A DNA stretch of 64,000 bases, from the NCBI GenBank assembly GCA_036389035.1, contig DASVQQ010000008.1:124001-188000 (forward strand), given 5' to 3'. The first letter of the stretch is position 1. Every line of letters begins with the position of its first letter. The translations under genes and the position numbers were made by a program. This DNA is from Jatrophihabitans sp. GTDB lineage: Bacteria; Actinomycetota; Actinomycetes; Mycobacteriales; Jatrophihabitantaceae. Below the pieces are notes generated by a model that saw only the letters and a list, made by a program, of their open reading frames with translations, searched no databases and was not told the origin of the DNA. Of this stretch, positions 45,565 to 56,100 are shown in pieces.

Positions 45565-47176
45565 GCCGGGCGACTTGACCGAGCCGGCCAATCGGGCCGA
45601 GCCGGCCGACCTGACCGAACCGGCCGACCTGACCGAACCGGGCGACCCGGCAGCGCGCTCGCAGGCCAGTTACGACCGGCCGGCCGGCTGGGCCGCGCCC
45701 GGCGCGGCGCTGGTGTCGACGGCGGCCACCGAGGTGGTGCCGGCCGCCGGTGAGCTCGGCCGGGTGCACATCATGGGCATCGCCGGTTCGGGAATGAGCA
45801 GCCTGGCCCGGATCATGCTGGCCAGGGGGGTGCCGGTGACCGGCTGTGAGAGCCGGGAGTCAGCGACCGTGGCCGAACTGCGCGAACTCGGCGCCCAGAT
45901 CCGGATCGGCCATTCACCGCAGCACCTGGACAGCTGCGACACCCTGGTCTACACGACCGCGATCGACCCCGCGAACCTCGAGCTGGCAGCCGGTCGCGAG
46001 CGCGGCCTGCGGGTGCTGCGGCGGGCCACCGCGCTGGCGGCGATGGTCACCGGCAGCCGCTGTGTCGCCATCGCCGGCACCCACGGCAAGACCACCACCA
46101 CGTCGCTGCTGATCACCGCCGCGCTGGCCGCCGGTCTGGATCCGTCCTTCGCGATCGGGGCGAACCTGGCCGGTCACGGGGTGAACGGGCAGGCCGGCTC
46201 GGGGGAGTGGTTCCTCGTCGAGGCCGACGAGAGCGACGGCTCGTTCCTGCTGCTGTGGCCGGAGATCGCGGTGGTGACCAACGTCGAGGCCGATCACCTG
46301 GAGAACCACGGCGACCTCGAGGGGGTCTTCAGGGCCTTCGAGCAGTTCGTCGACCGGATCACCCCCGGTGGCCTGCTGCTGTACTGCGCCGATGACCCCG
46401 GCGCCAGCAGGCTGGCCGGCTATGCCAGGGACCGCGACGCCCGGGGCCACGCCCTGCGGGTGCGCGGTTACGGGACCGGCTCCGGCGCCGACCTCGGTGT
46501 CCGCGACATCGTCGAGCTGCCCGACGCGGTGGAGTTCAGCGTGCTGGGCGCTGCCCGAACGCCGATCGACGTCCGGCTCGGCTCGCTGATCGGGCGGCAC
46601 ATGGCGCTCAATGCCACGGCCGCGCTGGCGGTCGCGGTGGAGCTGGGCATGCCGGCCGAGTCGGCCGCCGGCAGCTGGCGGGATTTCGCCGGCGTGCAGC
46701 GCCGCTTCGAGTTCCGCGGTGAGGTGGGTGGGGTCCGGGTGTATGACGACTACGCCCACCATCCGACGGAGGTGCGCGCGCAACTCGACGCCGCCCGTGG
46801 CGTGCTGAGCGGATCCGGCCGGCTGATCGCGATCTTCCAGCCCGGCACGTACAGCCGGACCCAGACGTTCGCCCGGGAGTTCGGCCAGGCCATGGCGCTG
46901 GCCGACGTAGCCGTGCTGATGGACATCTTTCCGGCTCGGGAGCAGCCGATCCCGGGGGTGACCGGCGGGCTGATCGCCGAGCAGGTCCCGCTGCCGGCCG
47001 ACCGGGTCGTCTACGAGCCGGACTGGCACGCGGTCGCCGCCCGGGTGGCCGCGCTGGCCGAGCCCGGTGACGTGCTGCTGACCATGGGGATCGGTGACGT
47101 CCACCTGCTGTGCGCCGACATCCTGGCCGAACTGGCCGAGCCGGACCAGCCGGCCGGACCGGCGGTGACCGGATGA
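45548..47176 (+). CDS. murC: UDP-N-acetylmuramate-L-alanine ligase
   Basis: This 542-residue ligase starts the stem peptide. The Rossmann domain [19 protein letters not shown] begins at about residue 73; the P-loop is [15 protein letters not shown], with [13 protein letters not shown] further on. It has an N-terminal extension of about 70 residues with TEPADL-type repeats (45575-45640) not seen in most MurC. GTG 45548 has GGAGG 6 nt upstream and overlaps murG. The start of ftsQ overlaps its stop by ATGA. No murB is present between murC and ftsQ. Confidence 0.94.
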   Translation: MTTTPEPGDLTEPANRAEPADLTEPADLTEPGDPAARSQASYDRPAGWAAPGAALVSTAATEVVPAAGELGRVHIMGIAGSGMSSLARIMLARGVPVTGCESRESATVAELRELGAQIRIGHSPQHLDSCDTLVYTTAIDPANLELAAGRERGLRVLRRATALAAMVTGSRCVAIAGTHGKTTTTSLLITAALAAGLDPSFAIGANLAGHGVNGQAGSGEWFLVEADESDGSFLLLWPEIAVVTNVEADHLENHGDLEGVFRAFEQFVDRITPGGLLLYCADDPGASRLAGYARDRDARGHALRVRGYGTGSGADLGVRDIVELPDAVEFSVLGAARTPIDVRLGSLIGRHMALNATAALAVAVELGMPAESAAGSWRDFAGVQRRFEFRGEVGGVRVYDDYAHHPTEVRAQLDAARGVLSGSGRLIAIFQPGTYSRTQTFAREFGQAMALADVAVLMDIFPAREQPIPGVTGGLIAEQVPLPADRVVYEPDWHAVAARVAALAEPGDVLLTMGIGDVHLLCADILAELAEPDQPAGPAVTG

Positions 47177-47919
47177 CAAGCGGTGACGGGATGATCGACG
47201 GTGACGGGATGACCGGGCGGGGCTGGGCCGCCGCCCGGCTGGGGTCGGTGCGCCCGGCACGCTGGTGGTACTGGGTCGCGGCGGTGCTGGTGCTGGCGCT
47301 GCTGGTCTGGCTGGTGGCCTTCACCAGCGTGCTGGGGGTGCGTTCGGTGAAGGTGGTCGGCGCCCGGACGCTGACCGCCGAGCAGGTGCGCGCCGCTGCC
47401 GGCATCCGGACCGGGGCGCCGCTGGCCAGGCTCGACCTGGACGCCGTCAGTTCCCGGCTGAGCGCGGTGGGCCCGATTCGCGCTGTCACGGTGAGCAGGT
47501 CCTATCCGGCCACCGTCACCATCCGGATCACCGAGCGGACCGCCGTCGGCTACCGCCCGGTCGATGGCGGACGGGTGCTGCTCGTCGACCGTGACAACGT
47601 GGCCTTCCGCTCGGTCAAGACCATCCCGGCCGGCCTGCCGCGGCTGCTGGTGACCGGCTCGCAGACGGCCTCGGCCGCCGCGGCGCTGGTGGCCGGGACG
47701 CTGCCGGCCAGCATCAGCAAGACCCTCGGCTCGATCTCGGCGCCGAGCGAGGAGTCGATCACGTTGACCCTGCGCGACGGCCGGACGGTGTTGTGGGGCG
47801 GGGTGGACCGCAGCGCGGACAAGGCGCGGCTGCTGTCGGTGCTGCTGGGCCAGCCGGGTCGCTACTTCGACCTGAGCGACCCCAGCACGGTGATCAGCCG
47901 GACCGGTCCCGGCAACTAG
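47173..47919 (+). CDS. ftsQ: cell division protein FtsQ
   Basis: This 248-residue bitopic protein has a short cytoplasmic start, one transmembrane helix at about 34-53 (YWVAAVLVLALLVWLVAFTS) and a POTRA domain (LGVRSVKVVGARTLTAEQVR, AVTVSRSYPATVTIRITERT) then the FtsQ beta domain (DGRTVLWGG). It links FtsW/FtsI with FtsL at the septum. The ATG overlaps murC. The 409 bp after it separate it from ftsZ. Confidence 0.92.
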   Translation: MTSGDGMIDGDGMTGRGWAAARLGSVRPARWWYWVAAVLVLALLVWLVAFTSVLGVRSVKVVGARTLTAEQVRAAAGIRTGAPLARLDLDAVSSRLSAVGPIRAVTVSRSYPATVTIRITERTAVGYRPVDGGRVLLVDRDNVAFRSVKTIPAGLPRLLVTGSQTASAAAALVAGTLPASISKTLGSISAPSEESITLTLRDGRTVLWGGVDRSADKARLLSVLLGQPGRYFDLSDPSTVISRTGPGN

Positions 47920-47975
47920 CCCACCCGCCGTCCCCCCGACGCACGTTCCCCCCGACACGTCTCCCGACGCACGTC

Positions 47976-48024
47976 CCCCGACGCGTAGCGATTTCGTCCG
48001 GCGAGGCGTTCGGAATCGCTACGC
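47976..48024 (+). repeat. inverted repeat upstream of ftsZ
   Basis: CGCGTAGCGATT and AATCGCTACGCG form a 12-bp perfect inverted repeat with a 20-nt loop. The right arm is copied again near 48071. It lies after ftsQ, so it could terminate or attenuate transcription into ftsZ. Confidence 0.6.
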
Positions 48025-48116
48025 GATGCTGCGGACCGCACTCCCGGCGGCAGTCAGGGCGAGGCGTTCGGAATCGCTACGCGATGCTGCGGACCGCACT
48101 TCCGGCGGCAGTCAGG
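48001..48116 (+). repeat. 58-bp direct repeat, two copies
   Basis: The unit GCGAGGCGTTCGGAATCGCT and onward occurs at 48001 and 48059 with one mismatch over 58 bp. No ORF is supported here. Confidence 0.8.
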
Positions 48117-48145
48117 GCGGCCGTCGGCCCCCACGCGCCCCCAAG

Positions 48146-48195
48146 CGAAAATCATCCGTGATTTTCGGAGTGTCGCGGCGCGCCTTCGCGCGCCG
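48146..48195 (+). terminator. two hairpins before the ftsZ promoter
   Basis: CGAAAATCA-TCCG-TGATTTTCG (48146-48167) and CGGCGCGC-CTTC-GCGCGCCG (48176-48195) are perfect stems of 9 and 8 bp. They sit just before the ftsZ promoter region and may end transcripts from upstream. Confidence 0.55.
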
Positions 48196-48232
48196 GCGGC
48201 CGGGCGAACTACTTTTCCTGATATCGCTCAGG

Positions 48233-48258
48233 TTGACATAATGTTAACGGTCTACTTG
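48233..48258 (+). promoter_or_regulatory. ftsZ promoter region
   Basis: TTGACA at 48233-48238 is a perfect -35 box. TACTTG at 48253-48258 is a weak -10 candidate with short spacing (14 nt). The following AAGGAC-type site lies ahead of the ATG. An ftsZ-specific promoter here is common among actinobacteria; details are tentative. Confidence 0.45.
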
Positions 48259-48328
48259 AGGGTGAGGGTTTCGAACCAGCTACCCGACCACACCACCGAA
48301 GATCGAAAGCTAGCGAAGGACAGGCCTC

Positions 48329-49531
48329 ATGACCTCACCCCACAACTACCTCGCTGTGATCAAGGTCGTCGGTGTCGGCGGCGGCGGCGTGAACGCGGTC
48401 AACCGGATGATCGAGCAAGGCCTCAAGGGCGTCGAGTTCATCGCGGTGAACACCGACGCCCAGGCGCTGCTGATGTCTGACGCTGACGTCAAGCTCGACG
48501 TCGGCCGGGAACTGACCCGCGGTCTCGGCGCCGGCGCGCAGCCCGAGGTCGGCCGCAAGGCCGCCGAGGATCACCGCGACGAGATCGAAGAGGTGCTCAA
48601 GGGCGCTGACATGGTCTTCGTGACGGCCGGCGAGGGCGGCGGCACCGGCACCGGCGGCGCTCCGGTGATCGCCAGCATGGCTCGCAAGCTCGGCGCGCTG
48701 ACCATCGGCGTGGTCACCCGGCCGTTCTCCTTCGAGGGAAAGAAGCGGGCCACCCAGGCCGAGCTCGGCATCGAGCAGTTGCGCGCCGAGTGCGACACGC
48801 TGATCGTCATTCCGAACGACCGGTTGCTCCAGATCTCTGATCACAACGTCTCGGTGATGGACGCCTTCCGCAGCGCCGACCAGGTGCTGCTGTCCGGCGT
48901 GCAGGGCATCACCGACCTGATCACCACCCCGGGGCTGATCAACCTGGACTTCGCCGACGTCAAGAGTGTCATGAGCGGGGCCGGCTCGGCCCTGATGGGC
49001 ATCGGCTCGGCGCGCGGCGAGGGCCGGGCCCGGGCGGCCGCCGAGATGGCGATCGCCTCGCCGCTGCTGGAAGCGAGCATGGACGGCGCCCATGGCGTGC
49101 TGCTGTCGATCTACGGCGGCTCGGACCTGGGCCTGTTCGAGATCAACGACGCCGCCACCCTGGTCGCCGAGTCCGCGCACCCGGACGCCAACATCATCTT
49201 CGGCGCGGTGATCGACGACACCCTCGGCGACGAGGTCAAGGTGACGGTCATCGCCGCCGGCTTTGACTCGGGCCAGCTGCCCTACAAGAAGGTCGAGATT
49301 CCGGCTCGGCGCGAGCCGGAGTCCCAGCTGGCCACCGTCTCGGCCGCGCCGCCGGCGATGAACGGCTCACGCCCGGCGCCCACCTTCACGCCGAGCGCGG
49401 GCGCCAGCGCGTACGGCGCGGGCGCCTCCAGCGCGCCGCCGGCCGGCTCGGGCTCCAGCTGGTCACCGACCACCACCCGCAAGCCGGTCGAGCCGGACGA
49501 GGAACTGGACGTCCCAGACTTCCTGAAGTAG
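48329..49531 (+). CDS. ftsZ: cell division GTPase FtsZ
   Basis: This 400-residue tubulin homologue forms the Z ring. It has [17 protein letters not shown], the tubulin signature [10 protein letters not shown], and a core up to about 315 (VIAAGFD). A Pro/Ser/Ala-rich linker of about 60 residues follows, then the conserved C-terminal peptide [11 protein letters not shown], which binds SepF. The ATG has GAAGGAC about 8 nt upstream. pgeF (yfiH), which often follows ftsZ, is missing here. Confidence 0.97.
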   Translation: MTSPHNYLAVIKVVGVGGGGVNAVNRMIEQGLKGVEFIAVNTDAQALLMSDADVKLDVGRELTRGLGAGAQPEVGRKAAEDHRDEIEEVLKGADMVFVTAGEGGGTGTGGAPVIASMARKLGALTIGVVTRPFSFEGKKRATQAELGIEQLRAECDTLIVIPNDRLLQISDHNVSVMDAFRSADQVLLSGVQGITDLITTPGLINLDFADVKSVMSGAGSALMGIGSARGEGRARAAAEMAIASPLLEASMDGAHGVLLSIYGGSDLGLFEINDAATLVAESAHPDANIIFGAVIDDTLGDEVKVTVIAAGFDSGQLPYKKVEIPARREPESQLATVSAAPPAMNGSRPAPTFTPSAGASAYGAGASSAPPAGSGSSWSPTTTRKPVEPDEELDVPDFLK

Positions 49532-49546
49532 GTCTGGGCAGCGTCG

Positions 49547-50275
49547 ATGAGTTCGCCGGAGGTCCGGCTGGCCGAGCTGCGCGACAACCTCGCCGCGGTC
49601 CGGTCCCGGATCGACGAGGGGTGCCGGGCCGCCGGCCGGTCCGGCCAGGAGATAACCCTGATCGCGGTCACCAAGTTCTTTCCGGTGACCGACGCCGCAC
49701 TGCTGGCCGAGCTGGGCGTGACCGACCTGGGTGAGAACCGCGACCAGGACGCCTCGGTCAAGGCGGCCGAACTGGCCGAACTCACTCCCATCGCGGTCCG
49801 CTGGCACTTCCTCGGGCGGCTGCAGACGAACAAGGCCCGGTCGGTGGCCCGGTACGCCGACCTGGTGCACAGCGTCGACCGGCAGCCGCTGGCCGACGCG
49901 CTGGAAGACGGCGCCCGGCGTGCGGAGCGGCCCGGCCTGGACGTCCTGGTGCAGCTGAGCCTGGACGACGCCGAGACCGCGGCCGGCCGGGGTGGCGGCG
50001 CGGCGGACGAGCTGCTGAGGCTGGCCGACCGGATCGCCGGCTCGGACGTCCTGCGGCTGGTCGGCATCATGGCGATCGCTCCGTTGGGCGGCGATGCCGA
50101 TCAGGCGTTCAGCCGGTTGGCCGAGGTGGCCCAGCGGTTGCGGGCCGCCCATCCAGCGGCCGGAATCGTCTCGGCCGGCATGAGTGATGACCTGGAAGCC
50201 GCGCTGAGACACGGCGCGACACACGTGCGGATCGGTACGGCGTTGCTCGGCCGCCGCGAACAACAATTCAGATAG
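49547..50275 (+). CDS. YggS/PLPBP family PLP-binding protein
   Basis: This 242-residue protein has the alanine-racemase-like fold with the PLP lysine in [21 protein letters not shown] and the typical [20 protein letters not shown] and [20 protein letters not shown] segments. It keeps PLP homeostasis in the cytoplasm. It sits 15 bp after ftsZ, as in most actinobacteria and firmicutes, and precedes sepF. Confidence 0.92.
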   Translation: MSSPEVRLAELRDNLAAVRSRIDEGCRAAGRSGQEITLIAVTKFFPVTDAALLAELGVTDLGENRDQDASVKAAELAELTPIAVRWHFLGRLQTNKARSVARYADLVHSVDRQPLADALEDGARRAERPGLDVLVQLSLDDAETAAGRGGGAADELLRLADRIAGSDVLRLVGIMAIAPLGGDADQAFSRLAEVAQRLRAAHPAAGIVSAGMSDDLEAALRHGATHVRIGTALLGRREQQFR

Positions 50276-50318
50276 CGTCGGCCCGCAGCAGCGGGAAGTA
50301 CCTACACAGGAGGACGGA

Positions 50319-50807
50319 ATGGCTACAGCCTTTCGGAAGATGGGCGTCTACCTCGGCCTAGTCGAGGATGACGACTACGCCGACGGCGGCGGCACGCAGT
50401 CCTACGGTGCGCTCGCGCGTGATCCGCAGTACCAGCGCCGCGAGGTCGAGCCGGCGCACGGCGGTTACGAGGCCACCAGCCCCGAGGCTGAGGTCTATGA
50501 CGACTACGACGTCACCTACGAGCAGCCGCCGCAGCGCATCACCACGCTGCACCCGCGGACCTACAACGAGGCCAAGACCATCGGCCTGCAGTTCCGCGCC
50601 GGGACGCCGGTGATCATGAACCTTTCCGAGATGGATGATTCCGACGCCAAGCGGCTGGTCGACTTCGCGGCCGGGCTGACCTTCGGCCTGCACGGCAGCA
50701 TCGAGCGGGTCACCCCCAAGGTGTTCCTGCTCAGCCCGCACAACGTCTCGGTGACCGCGGCGGACAAGCAGCGGATCGTCGAGGGCGGTTTCTACAACCA
50801 GAGCTGA
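50319..50807 (+). CDS. sepF: cell division protein SepF
   Basis: This 162-residue membrane-anchoring partner of FtsZ has an N-terminal amphipathic helix [18 protein letters not shown], an acidic/Tyr linker, and the SepF core ([50 protein letters not shown]). It is preceded by a strong AGGAGG site. In actinobacteria without FtsA it anchors the Z ring, and the ftsZ C-terminus here fits that. Confidence 0.96.
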   Translation: MATAFRKMGVYLGLVEDDDYADGGGTQSYGALARDPQYQRREVEPAHGGYEATSPEAEVYDDYDVTYEQPPQRITTLHPRTYNEAKTIGLQFRAGTPVIMNLSEMDDSDAKRLVDFAAGLTFGLHGSIERVTPKVFLLSPHNVSVTAADKQRIVEGGFYNQS

Positions 50808-50847
50808 AGCGTCGGCGTTCTCACCATGAGGGTGAGAGAATGGATCC

Positions 50848-51141
50848 ATGACGACGTTCTGGGCCGCGATCGGCCTCGCGCTGCTGGTGTTCTACTTACT
50901 GGTGATCGCCCGGTTGATCGTGGAGACGACGCGCAGCTTCGCCAGGTCATGGCGCCCGGCAGGCACCACGGCGGTCGGTCTCGAGGCGGTCTACACGGTG
51001 ACCGATCCGCCGATGAAGTTGCTGCGACGGGTGATTCCGCCGCTGCGGCTCGGTGGGGTCAGCCTGGATATGAGCGTGATCGTCCTGTTGATCATCATCT
51101 GGATTTTGCGCGCGATCGTCACCTCCCTGGCCGCCGGCTAA
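50848..51141 (+). CDS. YggT family membrane protein
   Basis: This 97-residue protein has two hydrophobic segments (IGLALLVFYLLVIARLIVET, VSLDMSVIVLLIIIWILRAI) around the conserved DPPMKLLRRVIPPLRLGGV segment. Role in division/envelope is suspected but unproven. The ATG follows GAGAAT by 6 nt, possibly a leaderless start. It lies between sepF and divIVA as in most actinobacteria. Confidence 0.88.
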   Translation: MTTFWAAIGLALLVFYLLVIARLIVETTRSFARSWRPAGTTAVGLEAVYTVTDPPMKLLRRVIPPLRLGGVSLDMSVIVLLIIIWILRAIVTSLAAG

Positions 51142-51357
51142 CCGCCCTCGACCTCGTTCGGGCGACTCGGGCCGCCCTTTTTCGCCACTCCCGCGCTATG
51201 ACGGGGCCGCGGGTGGCTATCCTGCCTACTGCACCGATTTACGCAGTCGGCGCGAGCGGTGCCGCAACTTCGCGGTTGCCGTCTGCAACACAGCCTGTCC
51301 GTTCGCACCAGGGCAGCCCGTTCCCGGGCCGCCCGCCACTCCACATGAGGTGACTCG

Positions 51358-52260
51358 ATGCCTTTGACGCCCGCTGAAGTCCACAACGTGGTCTTCAAGA
51401 AGCCCCCGATCGGCAAGCGCGGGTACGACGAAGAAGAGGTCGACGCCTTTCTCGACATCATCGAAGTCGAACTCGCCCGCCTGATCGACGAGAACGCCGA
51501 TCTCAAGGACCGCTCGCCGGCCGGCGCGCCGTCGGCCGACGGCTCTGCCCTGGCCGCCGCGCGTGAGGAGAACCGCAAGCTGACCGCCCGGATCGGTGAG
51601 CTGGAGTCGGCGCTGACCCAGGCCCGGCAGCCCTCGCCCGGCAACCAGAACGAGGCGGCCGCCATCGCGGCGGCCAACGAGGAGAACCGCAAGCTGACGA
51701 CCCGGATCGGCGAGCTGGAGTCAGCCGTCAGCCAGGCCCGCCAGGCGCTCATCCAGGCCCAGCAGGAAGCCACCGCTGCCAAGGCGGCCGGCGCGGCAGC
51801 CGGCGGCGGGGGCGGCGGCAACCAGCTCGGCCTGGCCGAGCGGGTGCTGGCGCTGGCCCAGCAGGCTGCCGACGAGCAGACCGCCGCCGCGAAGTCGCAG
51901 TCGGAGAAGACCCTCGCCGAGGCCAAGGCGCACCAGGACCGGGTGCAGTCCGAGGCGCGCGCCTTCCACGAGAAGACCATCGCCGAGGCCCAGTCCCGGG
52001 CCGAGCAACTGGAGCGGGACTCGCGTGCCAAGGCCGCGAGCGCCGTACAGGAGGCCGAGCAGCGGGCCAACCAGATCACCACCCAGCTCGAGCAGCGCAA
52101 GGCGGCCCTGGAGAAGCGACTGGAAGAGCTGCGCACCTTCGAGCACGAGTACCGCTCGCGGCTCAAGAGCTACCTGGAGTCCCAGCTGCGGGACCTGGAC
52201 ACCAGCACCCGCGCGGAGCCGGTCAACCAGTCGGCCAGCTCGGACAAGCAGTCCGGCTGA
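51358..52260 (+). CDS. divIVA: DivIVA/Wag31 polar growth protein
   Basis: This 300-residue coiled-coil protein has the N-terminal membrane-binding [23 protein letters not shown] module (about 1-60) and long coiled coils that localise wall synthesis to poles. A 114-bp-spaced duplication (51565-51630 and 51679-51744) gives two EENRKLTxRIGELES blocks. A Gly-rich hinge (AAGGGGGGN) separates the first and second halves. ATG 51358 has GAGGTGA upstream. Essential in actinobacteria and a phosphorylation target of kinases such as PknA/B. Confidence 0.95.
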   Translation: MPLTPAEVHNVVFKKPPIGKRGYDEEEVDAFLDIIEVELARLIDENADLKDRSPAGAPSADGSALAAAREENRKLTARIGELESALTQARQPSPGNQNEAAAIAAANEENRKLTTRIGELESAVSQARQALIQAQQEATAAKAAGAAAGGGGGGNQLGLAERVLALAQQAADEQTAAAKSQSEKTLAEAKAHQDRVQSEARAFHEKTIAEAQSRAEQLERDSRAKAASAVQEAEQRANQITTQLEQRKAALEKRLEELRTFEHEYRSRLKSYLESQLRDLDTSTRAEPVNQSASSDKQSG

Positions 52261-52364
52261 CCCGGCTGGCGTAATCGGATCGAGCGGCGGCGTCCGGCGA
52301 CGGCGCTCAGGGGGCTGGGTGCCGCACGCCGCGGCCAAGACGTAGGAAAGCAGGAGGCCCCGAC

Positions 52365-53066
52365 GTGCAGGTAGTGGTGTTGCTGCTGCTCGTCGCGGGC
52401 CTGGCCTTGCTGGTGCTGGGGTTGATCACCGGCAGCACGCCGCTGGTGGTGGCCTCGATCGCCGCCAGCCTGCTGGCGGCCTACGTGATAGTCCAGACCC
52501 GCCGGCGGCAGTCCGCCGGCGCCGCCGGGGCGGCCAAGTCATCCGGCGTGGCCAAGTCATCCGGCGTCGCCTCGGACAAGGCGTTGGCTGCTGAGCTGGC
52601 GGCTGGAAAGGCGTCCCGGGCTGCCGCTGGCAAGGCGTCGGTGTCGGAGAAGGCCCGGGTCAGCGTCGCCGCTGGGGTTACGGCCGCCGGGCCGGCCGGC
52701 AGCGTCGCCGAGCCGGTCGAGACTGCGCCGGTTGACACCCGACCGGCTGAGACTGCGCCGGCTGAGGCTGCGCCGGCTGAGACCGCGCCGGCTGAGACCG
52801 CGGCGACCGCGCCTGACCCGGCCGGAACCGTTGACGCCGATGACCCGGCCACCCCTGAGCCTGCGGTCGCCGACACCGACCCGCCGCTGCGCAGTCGCGG
52901 CGACGAGCCGGTCTGGGTGATCGACGGCCGGCCGCGCTACCACCTGCCGCACTGCGGCTTCCTGCTCGCCCGCCAGACCGAGCCGGTGCCGCTGCGCCAG
53001 GCCGTCGAGGACGGGTTCAGCCCCTGCGCGCTGTGCGACCCTGACACCGGGCTGGCCGCCGGCTGA
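52365..53066 (+). CDS. membrane protein with C-terminal Cys/His motif
   Basis: This 233-residue protein has two membrane segments (VVVLLLLVAGLALLVLGLIT, PLVVASIAASLLAAYVIVQT), then a Lys/Ala stretch, a Pro/Glu/Thr/Ala repeat (PAETAPAE units, 52720-52810), and a conserved-looking end WVIDGRPRYHLPHCGFLLAR plus FSPCALCDP. The HxxxxC with CxxC suggests metal binding, resembling an actinobacterial family of unknown role. GTG start with GGAGG 7 nt upstream. Confidence 0.8.
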   Translation: MQVVVLLLLVAGLALLVLGLITGSTPLVVASIAASLLAAYVIVQTRRRQSAGAAGAAKSSGVAKSSGVASDKALAAELAAGKASRAAAGKASVSEKARVSVAAGVTAAGPAGSVAEPVETAPVDTRPAETAPAEAAPAETAPAETAATAPDPAGTVDADDPATPEPAVADTDPPLRSRGDEPVWVIDGRPRYHLPHCGFLLARQTEPVPLRQAVEDGFSPCALCDPDTGLAAG

Positions 53067-53109
53067 CACCGGCCACCGGCTGACGCCGATCGTTTGAGGT
53101 TGAACCCGG

Positions 53110-56100
53110 CTAGGCCTTCGCGAGCCAGAGTTGCAGCCCGAGCTCGTCGTCGCCGGCTCCGAAGAAGCCGTCCGGCCGCGCGGGGGCGCCCTCGAAGACC
53201 GCGCTGGCCAGCACCTCGCGCGACAGCTCGCTCAGGTGCTCCCGGATGGCCTGGGCCGGCTCCGGTGAGCCGCCGACCGTCCAGTGCAGCGTGATCCGGT
53301 CCGAGACGTCGAACCCGGCGTTCTTGCGAGCGTCCTGCACGATCCGGATCACTTCACGCAGCAGGCCGAGCCGTCGCAGCTCACCGGTCAGCTCCAGGTC
53401 CAGGGCGACCGTCTCCGGACCCGAACTCTCCACCGCCCAGCCCGAGACCGGCGCCTCGCTGATCAGCACCTCCTCGGCGAGGACGTCTTCGCCGAGCGCG
53501 GACAGCGGCATCGAGCCCGTCGACCTGATCGAGGCGGCCAGTTCGGCCGGGTCGGCGGCGGTGATGGCCGCGGCCACCTCCTTCGTCCGGGAGCCGAACC
53601 GCTTTCCCAGGGCGCGGAAGTTCGGCTTGACCGTGACGTTGACCAGGTCCGCGGCGCTGGCCAGCTCGGCGAGCTCGACGACGTTCAGCTCGTCGGCCAC
53701 CTCCTGTCGCAGCTGTTCGGGCAGCCCGGTCCAGCCGGGGGCCGAGATCAGCGCCCTGGCCAGCGGCTGCCTGGTCTTGACTCCCGAGCCGGCCCGCGCG
53801 GCCCGGCCGAGTTCGACCACCCGGCGCACCAGGGCGACCTGGGCCGACAGCGCCGGGTCGGTCGGCGCGCCGGTGTCCGGCCAGGCCGCCAGGTGCACCG
53901 AGTCCACGCCGGTGACCTCGGCGAACAGCGCCTGCCAGACCCGCTCGGTGACGAACGGCACGAACGGCGCCAGTAGCCGGGTCAGCACGTCCAGGCAGTC
54001 GTGCAGGGTCTGCAGCGCCGCCGGGTCACCGTCCCAGAACCGGCGGCGTGAGCGCCGGACGTACCAGTTGGACAGGTCGTCGATCAGCCCGGACAGCGCC
54101 CGCCCGGCCCGGGCCGGGTCATAGGCCTCCATGGCGAGGTCCACCTCGGCGGCGACCCGGTTGGTCTCGGCGCGGGCCCAGCTGTCCAGCACGGACTGCT
54201 CGCCGGCGGTGCCCGGCGTCCAGTCGTTGGCCCGGGCGTACAGCGACTGGAACGAGGCGATCGACCAGTAGGTGCGCAGCACCTTGGAGGCGATCTCCTC
54301 CAGGTTCTTGTGCCCGACCCGGCGCGCGGACCACGGTGAGCCGCCGGCCAGCATGAACCAGCGCACCGCGTCGGCGCCGTGCCGGTCCATCAGCGGGATC
54401 GGCTCCAGGATGTTGCCCAGATGCTTGCTCATCTTGCGGCCGTCCTCGGCCAGGATGTGACCCAGGCACACCACGTTGCGGTAGCTGGACTCGCCGAACA
54501 CCAGAGTGCCGATCACCATCAACGTGTAGAACCAGCCACGGGTCTGGTCGATCGCCTCGCAGATGTAGTCGGCCGGGTAGTTCTGCCGGGCCAGCTCGGC
54601 GTTGCGGTGCGGGGCGCCGAACTGGGCGAACGGCATCGAGCCCGAGTCGAACCAGCCGTCGATCACCTGCGGCACCCGGGAGAAGACGCCGGGCACGCCG
54701 GGCAGCGTGAACGTCGGGGCGTCGACGAAGGGCCGGTGCGGGTCCAGCCGGCTCAGGTCCTCACCGGTCAGCTCCGACAGCTCGGCCAGCGAGCCGACGC
54801 AGACCAGCCGGCTCGGATCGACGTCATTGCGCCAGATCGGCAGCGGGGTGCCCCAGTACCGGTCGCGGGAGAGCGCCCAGTCGATGTTGTTGTCCAGCCA
54901 GTCCCCGTAGCGGCCGTGCTTGACCGTCTCGGGGTACCAGTTGGTGGCCTCGTTCTGCGCGATCAGCTCGGCCTTGCGCTCGGTGGTCCGGATGTAGAAC
55001 GAGGGCAGCGCGTAGTACATCAACGGGGTGTGGCAGCGCCAGCAGTGCGGGTAGCTGTGCTCGAAGGCCAGGTGCTTGAACAGCAGGCCGCGCCGGCTGA
55101 GGTCAGCGACCAACCGGTCGTCGGCGTCCTTGAAGAACAGCCCGCCGATCTCTTCGATCCCGTCCAGGAAGTGGCCGTCCTTGCCAATCGGGCTCACCAC
55201 CGGCATCCCGTACGAGCGGCAGATCGCCAGGTCCTCGGCGCCGAACGCCGGGGCCTGGTGCACCAGTCCGGAGCCGTCCTCGGTGGTGACGTAGTCGGCC
55301 AGCACCACGTAGTGCGCCGGGTTCTCGGCGTCACCGATCGCCACGTAGTCGAAGGGCCGCTGGTAGCTCCAGCGCTCCATCTCCCGGCCCTGGTAGCTGG
55401 CGATCGTCTCGGTGCCCGGCGGCAGCTGGGCGCTGGCAGCCCCGCCGAGAAAGGTGACCAGCGTCTGGCCGTCCGGGGTGCGGACCACGGAATAGGTCAC
55501 CTCGGGGTTGACCGCGACGGCGGTGTTGGACACCAGCGTCCAGGGGGTGGTCGTCCAGATCAGCAGGTCGGCCTCGCCGGCCAGCGGGCCGGAGGTCAGC
55601 GGGAACCGGACGTAGACCGACGGGTCGACGACCGTCTCGTAGCCCTGGGCCACCTCATGGTCGGACAGCCCGGTGCCGCAGCGCGGGCAGTACGGCGCCA
55701 CCCGGTGGTCCTCGACGAGCAGGCCCTGGTCGAAGATCTGCTTGAGCGCCCACCACACCGACTGGATGTAGTCGGGGTTCATCGTCCGGTAGGCGTTGTC
55801 GTAGTCACACCAGTAGCCCATCCGCTCGCTCATGGCGGTGAACTCGTCGACGTGGCGCTGCACCGACTCCCGGCACCGGTCGTTGAACTCGGCGATGCCG
55901 TACCGCTCGATGTCGGCCTTGCCCGTGAAGCCGAGCTCCTTCTCCACCGCCAGCTCGACCGGCAGGCCGTGGCAGTCCCAGCCGCCCATCCGGGGGACGG
56001 AGTAGCCCTTCATGGTCTTGAACCGCGGGAACAGGTCCTTGAAGGCGCGGGCCTCGATGTGGTGGGTGCCCGGCATGCCGTTGGCGGTCGGCGGGCCCTC

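Noticed and set aside
48001..48116. Possible CRISPR-like repeat
   Set aside because: Only two copies of 58 bp occur with no spacers; they are a plain tandem duplication.
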